Source: Nocardioides sp.
GTDB lineage: Bacteria > Actinomycetota > Actinomycetes > Propionibacteriales > Nocardioidaceae
Assembly: GCA_029264225.1 (NCBI GenBank)
Contig: JARICB010000156.1
Span: forward strand, 1-12,347
Reading direction: 5' to 3'
DNA: 12,347 nt
Every line of letters starts with the position of its first letter. Position 1 is the stretch's first letter. Both the position numbers and the translations under genes were made by a program. Below are positions 6,732 through 12,347 of the stretch, piece after piece. The notes beneath the pieces are model-generated. The model saw only the letters and a list, made by a program, of their open reading frames with translations, made no database searches and had not been told where the DNA came from.

Positions 6732-7857
6732 CCGACACCACCGCCGTGTGGACGCCGCTGCGGCGCCGCCTCAGGGCCAGCCGGATCAGTACCAGCCGCG
6801 CCAGGGCCAGCACCAACAGCAGCGCTGCCCCACCGACGAACAGCAGCGGAGCGCGCTCGTTGCCAGCACTGTCCTCGGGTTCGAGGCTCGCCGCCGATGC
6901 CGATGTCGCGCCACTCACCGCGAAACTGACGGCCGGCACGCGGGCACCGACCAGTCGCAAGCGATGGGTTCCCGGCCCGATCTCGGCCGGGATCGCCACC
7001 ATGCCGGCCAACTGCCCCGATGTCCCGACCGTCAGCGGGCCGGCGACGGCGAGGCCGTCATCGAGGCTCGCAGTGACCTGGCGGCCCGGAACCAGACCGC
7101 GGGCAGTGAACGACATCACCGCTCCGGCGCGGGCCGACTTGCGGTCGATCGTGATGCGGGGCTTCCCGGTCGGAGCGGCTACGGCGCCGGGCTCCGCAGG
7201 CTCGCTCGCGCTGGGCCGCGAGTCGCCGGGCGAGGCCGTGGCCCCCGGGGTGGCGGCGGGGGCACCCGACTCAGACTTGGTAGGCGCCGGCCCTTCGTCG
7301 TACATCGACGCGACCCGCACCGGCGTGAACGTCTCGTTGGGGGCACTGGTGACACCGTGGGCTCCGACGGTGATGATCCCGCAGGTCACCTTGCGGCAGT
7401 CAATCGTGCGCACGACGTTGTTGCGGTCCACAGCATCGAAGACGGCGCCGGGCACGGTGATCGTGGCCCGGAAGGCACCGGCGTCGCTCATGGTCCCACC
7501 GTTGGCCGAGGCCGCAGTGTCGGAGCCGGGGAAGGAGACGTAGCGCTGGTAGCCGGCGTTGTTCTTGCCCTCTGCGTCGGGCACGTAGAAGTAGTCCTTG
7601 CCGGTCTGGCCGCCGGCGCTCGGTCGCCAGCCGGAGCCGACCGTGCCGAAGAAGACGTAGACACCGCCATGGCCGTTGCGCACGGATTGGAAGCCGCTCG
7701 CCGAGACGCTCAACGACGTGGCGTAGGTGTCGTCGACGACGGCCGAACCCTGCTCGTTGGTCACCGTGACCCGGGCAGCTGCCTGGGCGGGCGTCGAGAC
7801 CGGGGTCAGCAAGCCGGCCAGCAACAACGCTCCCGTCAGCCGGGCGACCCACCTCAT
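6724..7857 (-). CDS. Secreted, membrane-anchored protein with disulfide-containing Ig-like module; heme-operon accessory protein of unknown function
   Basis: A 377-residue protein that I do not recognise as a named family. A signal peptide ends about PAQA (residue 26). Residues about 29-183 form a beta-rich module with GVYVFFG (65-71) and CRKVTCGIITVGAHG (154-168), where Cys154 and Cys159 are the only cysteines. The DCxxxxC arrangement recalls neocarzinostatin-like Ig folds, but that is only a resemblance. A Ser/Pro/Ala-rich linker (about 190-230) follows, then a second Ig-like domain (about 231-318), then a transmembrane helix (about 337-360) and an arginine-rich stop-transfer tail, so most of the protein is outside the membrane. 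The start is ATG at 7857, supported by GAGGAG at 7863-7868 and an ATGA overlap with hmuV; a GTG two codons upstream is less likely. Its place between hmuV and two hta genes suggests heme capture or relay at the surface. This could be functionally equivalent to corynebacterial HtaC, but the sequence does not establish that. Confidence 0.8.
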   Translation of the reverse strand: MRWVARLTGALLLAGLLTPVSTPAQAAARVTVTNEQGSAVVDDTYATSLSVSASGFQSVRNGHGGVYVFFGTVGSGWRPSAGGQTGKDYFYVPDAEGKNNAGYQRYVSFPGSDTAASANGGTMSDAGAFRATITVPGAVFDAVDRNNVVRTIDCRKVTCGIITVGAHGVTSAPNETFTPVRVASMYDEGPAPTKSESGAPAATPGATASPGDSRPSASEPAEPGAVAAPTGKPRITIDRKSARAGAVMSFTARGLVPGRQVTASLDDGLAVAGPLTVGTSGQLAGMVAIPAEIGPGTHRLRLVGARVPAVSFAVSGATSASAASLEPEDSAGNERAPLLFVGGAALLLVLALARLVLIRLALRRRRSGVHTAVVSGA

Positions 7858-8663
7858 GCGCACTCCTCGGAATTCTTGACGTTGCTCAGGGCAGCGCGGC
7901 GGCGTACGGGCACCACGACCAGTTGGCCCGACACTTCCGCCACGTCGAGCGGGTGGCCGTAGACCTCACTCAGCAGTGCGGCGTCGAGCACCGACCGCGG
8001 TGGCCCGTCGGCGCACACCCGGCCAGCGGCCAAGATGCAGATCCGGTCGGCGTAGGCGGCGGCCAGCGACAGGTCGTGGAGCACCACGACCACTGCCGAG
8101 CCGGCTCGCGCACACGCTTGCGCCACGTCGAGCACGGCCTCCTGGTGGCGTACGTCGAGGGCGGCCGTCGGCTCGTCGAGGAACAGCACCGGCACCTCCT
8201 GGGCCAGGAGTCGGGCGAAAGCCACCCGGGCCTGCTCGCCACCGGAGAGCGTGGAGAACACCCGCTCGGCCAGCGCGAGCACGTCGGCGCGTTCCATGGA
8301 CCGGCGCACCACCCGCTCGTCGTCGGCCGCACGGGGGGTGCGGTGCCACGGCGAGCGGCCCATCTCGACGACAGCCTCGGCGCGGAAGCCGAAGGCCAAC
8401 GTCTGCTTCTGCATCAGCACGGCCCGCAGCCGGCCCAGATCGGCGACACGATGCTTCGTCACGTCCAAGCCGTTGAGACTTACCCGGCCGGCAGCCAGGG
8501 GAAGGTCGCCCGCAAGGGCGGCCAACAGCGTCGACTTGCCGGCGCCATTGGGGCCGACCAGGACGACGAGTTCGCCGGGCTCCACCGCGAGGTCGACCTC
8601 GTGCAGGATCCGGTGTCCGTCGAGTTCGACACTGACGCCGTCGGCGCGCACGGTGCAGCTCAT
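7854..8663 (-). CDS. hmuV: Heme ABC transporter ATP-binding protein
   Basis: This 269-residue cytoplasmic ATPase powers HmuU-mediated heme import. Walker A GPNGAGKST is at 37-45, the Q-loop is near Gln85 (LMQKQ), the signature STLSGGEQAR spans 137-146, Walker B VLFLDEP is at 159-165 with the D-loop ALD after it, and the switch histidine is His196 (VLHDLSLAAAYAD). The MGRSPW sequence after the Q-loop and the HPLDV near the C-terminus are typical of the iron-siderophore/heme (FecE/HmuV) subgroup. The start ATG at 8663 forms an ATGA overlap with the hmuU stop, with a G-rich stretch upstream. The stop overlaps the next start in the same way. Both overlaps imply tight stoichiometric coupling. Heme rather than siderophore specificity is inferred from the neighbouring hta and hmuO genes. 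Confidence 0.93.
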   Translation of the reverse strand: MSCTVRADGVSVELDGHRILHEVDLAVEPGELVVLVGPNGAGKSTLLAALAGDLPLAAGRVSLNGLDVTKHRVADLGRLRAVLMQKQTLAFGFRAEAVVEMGRSPWHRTPRAADDERVVRRSMERADVLALAERVFSTLSGGEQARVAFARLLAQEVPVLFLDEPTAALDVRHQEAVLDVAQACARAGSAVVVVLHDLSLAAAYADRICILAAGRVCADGPPRSVLDAALLSEVYGHPLDVAEVSGQLVVVPVRRRAALSNVKNSEECA

Positions 8664-9763
8664 GCCCAGCCCCCCGCCGTACGACGTGCGCGGCGCAGCA
8701 GCCAGAAGAAGACGGGGCCGCCGACGAGGGAGGTCAACATCCCGATCGGCAGGTCGGCGTAGGCCACGGCGGTGCGCGCCCACAGGTCGGCGCACAGCAG
8801 CAGTAGCGCCCCGCCAAGAGCACTGACCGGCACCAGCACCCGGTGCCCGGGCCCGATCACCATGCGGGCCAGGTGCGGCACGACCAGGCCGAGGAAGGCG
8901 ATGACCCCGCAGAAGGCGACGGCTGCACCGGTCAGCACCGCCACCACCGCGATCGTGCTCAGGCGGAGCCGTTCGACGTCGACGCCGACGTGCCCGGCGG
9001 CGCGATCTCCCAGCGAGAGCAGGTCGAGCTTGCGGGCCACGAGCATCGCCGCGACCAAGCCCACGACCACCATCGGCAGTACTACCCATACCTGTTCCCA
9101 CCGGGAGCCGTTGAGGCTGCCCAGGGTCCAGAAGACGATCTCCTCGCGGGCCTGGGTGTCGCCGAGAAACATCATGAAGGCCATGGCTGCACTGGCGATC
9201 GCGTTGACGGCGATGCCGGTCAGGACCAGCGTCACGACTTCCGTCCGACCGCCCTCGCGGGAAAGGGTGTAGACGGCCAGCGTGGTGATCAGGCCCCCGA
9301 TGAAGGCAGACACGGCGACGGTCCAAGGGCCGGCGAAGTCCCAGCCGAAGACGATCACCATGGCGGCAGCGAGGGCGGCACCGGCGGAGACCCCCACGAC
9401 CCCCGGCTCGGCGAGCGGGTTGGCGAAAGCGCCCTGCATAAGAGCGCCAGCGGTGGCGAGCGCGGCGCCGACCAGCAGCGACATCACGACGCGAGGAAAG
9501 CGCACCTGCCACAGCGTGTTGTCGCCCTGCGGGTGGGTCGGCATCGGACCGATATCGATCCCGAGGCGGTGCAGCAGCGAGCCGAGCACCTCGATCGGCG
9601 GTACGGCGAGCTGGCCGGTGCCGGCCGAGACCAAGGTCATCACGAGGAGCGCGGTGATCAGGAACGCGATCACCGCGCCGACGAGTGAGACCCGCCGGCG
9701 CGCAGGTGCGACATCGGGGCCCGTCACCCCGCTGGTCACGGCGTCCGTCAAGGTGGCCGTCAC
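8660..9763 (-). CDS. hmuU: Heme ABC transporter permease, FecCD family
   Basis: This 367-residue integral membrane permease would pair as a homodimer with HmuV to move heme from HmuT into the cytoplasm. It has the long hydrophobic-segment pattern of BtuC/FecCD permeases. Family motifs in order are the first helix at about 28-47, VRFPRVVMSLLVGAALA (87-103), NPLAEPGVVGVSAGAA (115-130), RAAGHVGVDVERLR (254-267, the ATPase-coupling region), GVIAFLGLVVPHLAR (286-300) and the C-terminal LPIGMLTSLVGGPVFFWLL (338-356). Length is normal (about 330-370). The start is GTG at 9763, overlapping the hmuT stop as GTGA, with GGGAG 7 nt upstream. Nothing is missing or broken. Substrate is assigned by context, since the same family also imports siderophores and cobalamin. 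Confidence 0.92.
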   Translation of the reverse strand: MTATLTDAVTSGVTGPDVAPARRRVSLVGAVIAFLITALLVMTLVSAGTGQLAVPPIEVLGSLLHRLGIDIGPMPTHPQGDNTLWQVRFPRVVMSLLVGAALATAGALMQGAFANPLAEPGVVGVSAGAALAAAMVIVFGWDFAGPWTVAVSAFIGGLITTLAVYTLSREGGRTEVVTLVLTGIAVNAIASAAMAFMMFLGDTQAREEIVFWTLGSLNGSRWEQVWVVLPMVVVGLVAAMLVARKLDLLSLGDRAAGHVGVDVERLRLSTIAVVAVLTGAAVAFCGVIAFLGLVVPHLARMVIGPGHRVLVPVSALGGALLLLCADLWARTAVAYADLPIGMLTSLVGGPVFFWLLRRARRTAGGWA

Positions 9764-10875
9764 TCAAGGGCTCCCGGTGCGTAGATGGCGACTGCCAGGG
9801 CGTTGAGCACGTCACCGGTCAGCGGGCCGTAGCCGAGGATCTGGGAGTCCTCCATCGCCACGAAGCGACGGTTCTGCCCGGCCGGGGTCTGGGACAGCGA
9901 GGGCACCCGTTCCAGGAGACCCTCGACGCCGCCCGTCGACTCCAAGCCGCCGGTCATCAGCAGGACGACGTCGGGCTGGGCTGCGACGATGCCCTCAGCG
10001 GTCAACGGCCTCATCCCCTGCCAGTTGATCTCCTGCGCCACGTCGTAGAGACCGAGGGACTCGATCAGGGATTCGGCACCCGAGCCCTTGCCGAACAGGT
10101 AGTAGACGTTGGCCTGACCGCGGGCATAGAGGAACAGGGTGCGGAGCTTTTCGCCCTCCGCCGTGGGGGCGACCCGGGCGATGTCGGCTCGTGCCCGGTC
10201 GATGTCGGTCTCGATCCGCTTCACCAACCGCTCGCCCGCCGCGGGCACGCCGAGCGCCTCGGCGATCGAGCGGGTGAGGTCCTCGACGTTGTCCAGGCCG
10301 CGGTGGGCGTCGAGCACGACGACCGGGATCCCGGCATCGCGTATCTGGAGCAGCACGTCCCACGGACCGAGGGACGTGTCGGTAATGACCACCGTCGGGT
10401 CGAGCTCGAGGATGGCTTCGGCGTTGAGGTCGTGGCCACCGGACGTGACCAGCGGCAGGTCGCCCGCTTCGGGGAACTGGGTGGAGATGTCCCGACCGAC
10501 GACCTGGTCACCGAGGCCGAGCTCGAAGACGGTGCGGGCCAGGGTGCCCGAGACGTCCAGGGCAAGGATGCGCTCCGCGCTCGTGACCCGCACTCGGGTG
10601 CCCTGCGCGTCGGTGAGCTGGACCGGGAGCTGCGGAGTCGCGCTGGAGACCGGGGCGACCGGGTGGGCTCCCAGCTCCGCAGTGGCGGCCCCTTGCCAGG
10701 CCCGGGGGTCGGCCAGGGGCTCGGTCTCGGCGAGCCGCGGCGCTGCGGTGCCCGACGGGTCGCTGGGTGAGGTCCCTGCACTGGCGCCCCCGAGACCGCA
10801 GCCAGCGAGCAGCAGGGAGCCCAGCGCCGCGCCGATCACGGCTCGGGTGCGCACTCCGGTTCTCCAGAACCTCAT
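9760..10875 (-). CDS. hmuT: Heme-binding lipoprotein of ABC transporter (periplasmic-binding-protein-like)
   Basis: This 371-residue substrate-binding lipoprotein is anchored on the outer face of the membrane and hands heme to HmuUV. A basic N-terminus precedes lipobox LLAGC, with Cys26 as the lipidated residue. A disordered Ala/Ser/Pro segment (27-80) follows, then a cluster A-III binding fold. His148 in TSGGHDLNAEAILELDP and Tyr250 in FLYARGQANVYY are the likely axial heme ligands. Corynebacterial HmuT uses a His and a Tyr about 99 residues apart, close to the 102 here. The conserved C-terminal half includes GTGA-like loop residues and ILGYGPLTGDVL. I chose ATG at 10875 because GGAG lies 7 nt upstream; an upstream TTG at 10905 would place the start inside the operator. 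The gene heads a six-gene operon and is read from a promoter overlapping an iron box. The ligand assignment is inference; the lipoprotein and family calls are firm. Confidence 0.92.
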   Translation of the reverse strand: MRFWRTGVRTRAVIGAALGSLLLAGCGLGGASAGTSPSDPSGTAAPRLAETEPLADPRAWQGAATAELGAHPVAPVSSATPQLPVQLTDAQGTRVRVTSAERILALDVSGTLARTVFELGLGDQVVGRDISTQFPEAGDLPLVTSGGHDLNAEAILELDPTVVITDTSLGPWDVLLQIRDAGIPVVVLDAHRGLDNVEDLTRSIAEALGVPAAGERLVKRIETDIDRARADIARVAPTAEGEKLRTLFLYARGQANVYYLFGKGSGAESLIESLGLYDVAQEINWQGMRPLTAEGIVAAQPDVVLLMTGGLESTGGVEGLLERVPSLSQTPAGQNRRFVAMEDSQILGYGPLTGDVLNALAVAIYAPGALE

Positions 10876-10892
10876 TGTCGAACTCCGAACAG

Positions 10893-10911
10893 TTGGTTTA
10901 GGCAAGACTTA
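10893..10911. promoter_or_regulatory. Weaker second candidate iron box (DtxR/IdeR type)
   Basis: TTGGTTTAGGCAAGACTTA matches the 19-bp DtxR consensus TTAGGTTAGSCTAACCTAA at 13 positions, with a good left half (7/9) and a poor right half (5/9). Its centre is 20 bp from that of the stronger box, about two helical turns. It lies between that box and the hmuT start, downstream of the predicted hmuT transcription start. It could be a low-affinity site or chance. Confidence 0.4.
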
Positions 10912-10912
10912 G

Positions 10913-10931
10913 TAATGTTAGGCTTACCTTA
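10913..10931. promoter_or_regulatory. Iron box: DtxR/IdeR operator between hmuT and hmuO
   Basis: TAATGTTAGGCTTACCTTA agrees with the DtxR/IdeR consensus TTAGGTTAGSCTAACCTAA at 15 of 19 positions, with the central TTAGGCT and ACCT conserved and the two halves near-palindromic. It overlaps the predicted -10 and start point of the hmuT promoter, so Fe2+-bound repressor would block transcription. Because it sits between divergent genes it may also control hmuO. Confidence 0.8.
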
Positions 10932-10954
10932 ATCAGGCTTTGGCTCCAGACCAA
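10926..10954 (-). promoter_or_regulatory. hmuT operon promoter
   Basis: On the minus strand TTGGTC (10949-10954) and TAAGGT (10926-10931) are separated by exactly 17 bp, a good -35/-10 pair for a primary-type sigma factor. Transcription would start near 10919, giving an untranslated leader of about 44 nt before the hmuT ATG. The -10 is embedded in the iron box. Confidence 0.6.
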
Positions 10955-10994
10955 ACCGGATCGACTCGCTCCCTTCCTGCACACCTCTCTTCTC

Positions 10995-10999
10995 AGGAG
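10995..10999 (+). promoter_or_regulatory. Ribosome binding site deciding the TTG start of hmuO
   Basis: AGGAG lies 6 nt before the TTG at 11006. An in-frame TTG at 10940 has no such site and would overlap the regulatory region, so 11006 is the better start. Confidence 0.7.
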
Positions 11000-11005
11000 C
11001 TCCAC

Positions 11006-11659
11006 TTGACCGCGCTCGTTTCCGACCTCACTCTGTCCACCGCCATGCGGGAGGGCTCCCAGGCCGAGCACACGGCGGCCGAGAACTCCGGCTACATGGC
11101 CGACCTCCTCGGCGGCCGGATCAACCCGCTCGGCTACACCGACTACCTGTTGCGGCTTCGCCCGGTCTATGCCGAGCTGGAGTCCGTGGCCCGCGACCTG
11201 GCCGAGCACCCGGCGGTCGCCGCCGTGCGCGACGTGAACCTGGAGCGGCTCGCGAGCATCGACGCCGACCTCGACCACTGGGCCGGCGATGGTCCCCGCA
11301 CCTGCGAGAGCCCGGCCTCCCGCGCCTACGTGGAACGGATCGCCGGCACCCGCGCGCAGCCCCACCTCTTCGTGGCGCACCACTACACCCGCTACCTGGG
11401 CGATCTCTCCGGCGGCCAGGCGATCGGCCGCATCCTGGACCGCAGCTTCGAGCTCGACGGCGCCGGCATCGCGTTCTACGACTTCACCGCGATCCCCAAG
11501 CCCAAGCCCTACAAGGATGGCTATCGGGCCCGCCTCGACGCGCTGCCGATCTCCAGCGAGGAGAAGGTCGCCGTCGTCGACGAGGTGAAGGCAGCCTTCA
11601 CCCTCAACCAGGCACTCTTCGAGGAGCTCGGCGCCAACCTGGCTGCCTACGCACGCTGA
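11006..11659 (+). CDS. hmuO: Heme oxygenase (biliverdin-producing)
   Basis: This 217-residue cytoplasmic enzyme of the classical HO-1/HmuO family opens the heme ring with O2 and electrons to give biliverdin, CO and Fe2+. The proximal heme ligand is probably His22 in QAEHTAAENSGYM, which aligns with His20 of Corynebacterium diphtheriae HmuO. The distal helix carries the diagnostic HHYTRYLGDLSGGQ, whose flexible glycines and Asp organise the oxygen site. Length equals that of HmuO (about 215). The start is TTG at 11006 behind AGGAG; this also matches the N-terminus of known HmuO proteins, while the first ATG (11045) would cut into the first helix. It is divergent from hmuT across a shared iron-box region, so it should be expressed with the importer under iron limitation. 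No dedicated reductase is seen nearby. A clear plus-strand promoter was not found. TAGGCT at 10919-10924 is one candidate -10 inside the iron box. Identity is secure. Confidence 0.95.
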   Translation: MTALVSDLTLSTAMREGSQAEHTAAENSGYMADLLGGRINPLGYTDYLLRLRPVYAELESVARDLAEHPAVAAVRDVNLERLASIDADLDHWAGDGPRTCESPASRAYVERIAGTRAQPHLFVAHHYTRYLGDLSGGQAIGRILDRSFELDGAGIAFYDFTAIPKPKPYKDGYRARLDALPISSEEKVAVVDEVKAAFTLNQALFEELGANLAAYAR

Positions 11660-11682
11660 GGAACGGTCGCGCCCGGACGACC

Positions 11683-11688
11683 TACGCT
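11683..11688 (+). promoter_or_regulatory. Candidate -10 element of a leaderless promoter for the uronate dehydrogenase-like gene
   Basis: TACGCT matches TANNNT and ends 6 nt before the ATG at 11695, with no Shine-Dalgarno between. It would allow transcription independent of hmuO, whose stop is 35 bp upstream of this ATG. No clear -35 is visible. Confidence 0.4.
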
Positions 11689-11694
11689 GATGCC

Positions 11695-12347
11695 ATGCGC
11701 ATCCTCGTCACGGGCGCGGCAGGCTCCATCGGCCGGGTAGTCACCCTCGGTCTCCACGACAACGGCCACGAAGTCGTCGGGGTCGATCTGGTTCCGGAGC
11801 CCGAGGGCTTCACCGGCACCTGGCACCCGGCCGACTGCACGGACCCCGATGCCGTTGCCGCCGTCTTCGCAGCCGAGCGCCTCGATGGCGTCGTCCATCT
11901 CGCCGGTGTCCCCGACGAGCGTGACCTGCCGACCGAGCTGACCTCCCACGTCGTGACGACGGCAGCGCTGCTCGATGCGATGGTCGAGCACAGGATCTCG
12001 CGGATCGTCTATGCGAGCTCCAACCATGCCGTCGGTCGCACGCCCCGTCCAAGCGCCGGGCAGTGCCCGGTCTCCAACGACGCGCTACCCAGGCCCGACA
12101 CCTTCTACGGCGTGGCCAAGGTCGCGGCCGAGGCACTGCTGCGGTTGTACGTCGACCGCTACGCCATAGACGCCGTCGTGTGCCGGATCGGCTCGTTCCT
12201 GACCGAACCCGGCTCGACCCGGTCGCTGTCGACGTGGCTCTCCCCCGACGACTGTGTGCGGATGGTCGAGGCCGCCCTGACGACGACGACGCCCGGCTAC
12301 GCGGTCCTCTACGGGATCAGCAACAACACCCGGGCCTGGTGGGACCT
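11695..12347 (+). CDS. NAD(P)-dependent extended short-chain dehydrogenase, uronate dehydrogenase-like; C-terminus beyond window
   Basis: The first 217 residues of an extended SDR oxidoreductase; uronate dehydrogenases are about 265 residues, so roughly 50 are missing. The Rossmann motif GAAGSIG is at 7-13, an acidic residue (Asp31) closes the second strand and favours NAD+ over NADP+, and the catalytic YGVAK is at 138-142 (Tyr138, Lys142). Several elements are specific to bacterial uronate dehydrogenases (Udh): ASSNHAVG (107-114), RIGS (164-167), LSTW (178-181), SPDD (183-186) and WWD at the visible end. Udh oxidises glucuronate or galacturonate to the aldarolactone. No other uronate catabolism gene is in view, so the substrate remains inferred, and a sugar epimerase-like role is the main alternative. 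The start is ATG at 11695 with no Shine-Dalgarno. There is no obvious functional link to heme. Confidence 0.78.
   Translation, partial: MRILVTGAAGSIGRVVTLGLHDNGHEVVGVDLVPEPEGFTGTWHPADCTDPDAVAAVFAAERLDGVVHLAGVPDERDLPTELTSHVVTTAALLDAMVEHRISRIVYASSNHAVGRTPRPSAGQCPVSNDALPRPDTFYGVAKVAAEALLRLYVDRYAIDAVVCRIGSFLTEPGSTRSLSTWLSPDDCVRMVEAALTTTTPGYAVLYGISNNTRAWWD

Noticed and set aside
7858..7863. GTG at 7863 as the start of the accessory protein gene
   Set aside because: The GAGGAG element overlaps this codon, so it cannot serve it. It is ideally placed for the ATG at 7857, which also overlaps the hmuV stop.
7854..9815. A 653-codon minus-strand frame that would fuse a hydrophilic N-terminal region to HmuV
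   Set aside because: The extension is hmuU read in the wrong frame. HmuV starts at the ATGA overlap at 8663.
10876..10905. TTG at 10905 as the start of hmuT
   Set aside because: It has no Shine-Dalgarno, would lie in the weaker iron box and adds ten residues before the lipoprotein signal. The ATG at 10875 with GGAG 7 nt upstream is far better.
1..12347. Search for tRNA genes, CRISPR arrays, transposases, attachment sites and phage genes
   Set aside because: Nothing convincing was seen. Nearly all sequence is accounted for by coding regions and short intergenic gaps.

Overview
The window is high-GC actinobacterial chromosome, and the gene content and local gene order suggest a Nocardioides-like member of the Propionibacteriales. 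That placement is an inference from overall resemblance. Coding density is very high. No gene-free stretch exceeds about 130 bases, and I see no tRNA, rRNA, insertion sequence or CRISPR array.

Left part (1-4054): housekeeping redox and nucleotide genes. Two flavoprotein disulfide reductases lie in tandem on the minus strand: a true dihydrolipoyl dehydrogenase (lpd), then an LpdA-type NAD(P)H-quinone dehydrogenase that has lost one active-site cysteine and runs off the left edge. Divergent from lpd are a gamma-glutamylcyclotransferase-fold protein and a trimeric-type purine nucleoside phosphorylase on the plus strand. Three starts here (lpd, GGCT, PNP) have a TANNNT hexamer 6-7 nt upstream and no Shine-Dalgarno, so they look leaderless. 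A strong hairpin at 4011-4054 separates PNP from the convergent heme operon.

Centre and right (4060-11659): a complete heme-iron acquisition locus. The minus-strand operon runs hmuT (heme-binding lipoprotein), hmuU (permease), hmuV (ATPase), an unnamed secreted membrane-anchored protein with a disulfide-type Ig-like module, an HtaA-domain protein with a C-terminal membrane anchor, and a second HtaA-domain protein with a very lysine-rich tail and no anchor. Five of the six genes overlap or nearly overlap the gene before them, mostly as ATGA/GTGA. Divergent from hmuT is hmuO, heme oxygenase, starting at TTG behind a good Shine-Dalgarno. The 130-bp hmuT/hmuO intergenic region holds a strong DtxR/IdeR-type iron box (15/19 to consensus) overlapping the -10 of a well-formed hmuT promoter, plus a weaker second box 20 bp away. 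The likely flow is: surface Hta proteins capture heme, HmuT receives it, HmuUV imports it, and HmuO opens the ring to release iron. Iron repletion would switch all of this off.

Right edge (11695-12347): the start of an extended short-chain dehydrogenase that closely resembles uronate dehydrogenases, also with a leaderless-type promoter. It has no evident link to heme.

The most novel material is in the two accessory surface proteins at 4060-5457 and 6724-7857. They share an Ig-like module with a conserved Ala-His element, and I cannot assign that module to a named family with confidence.
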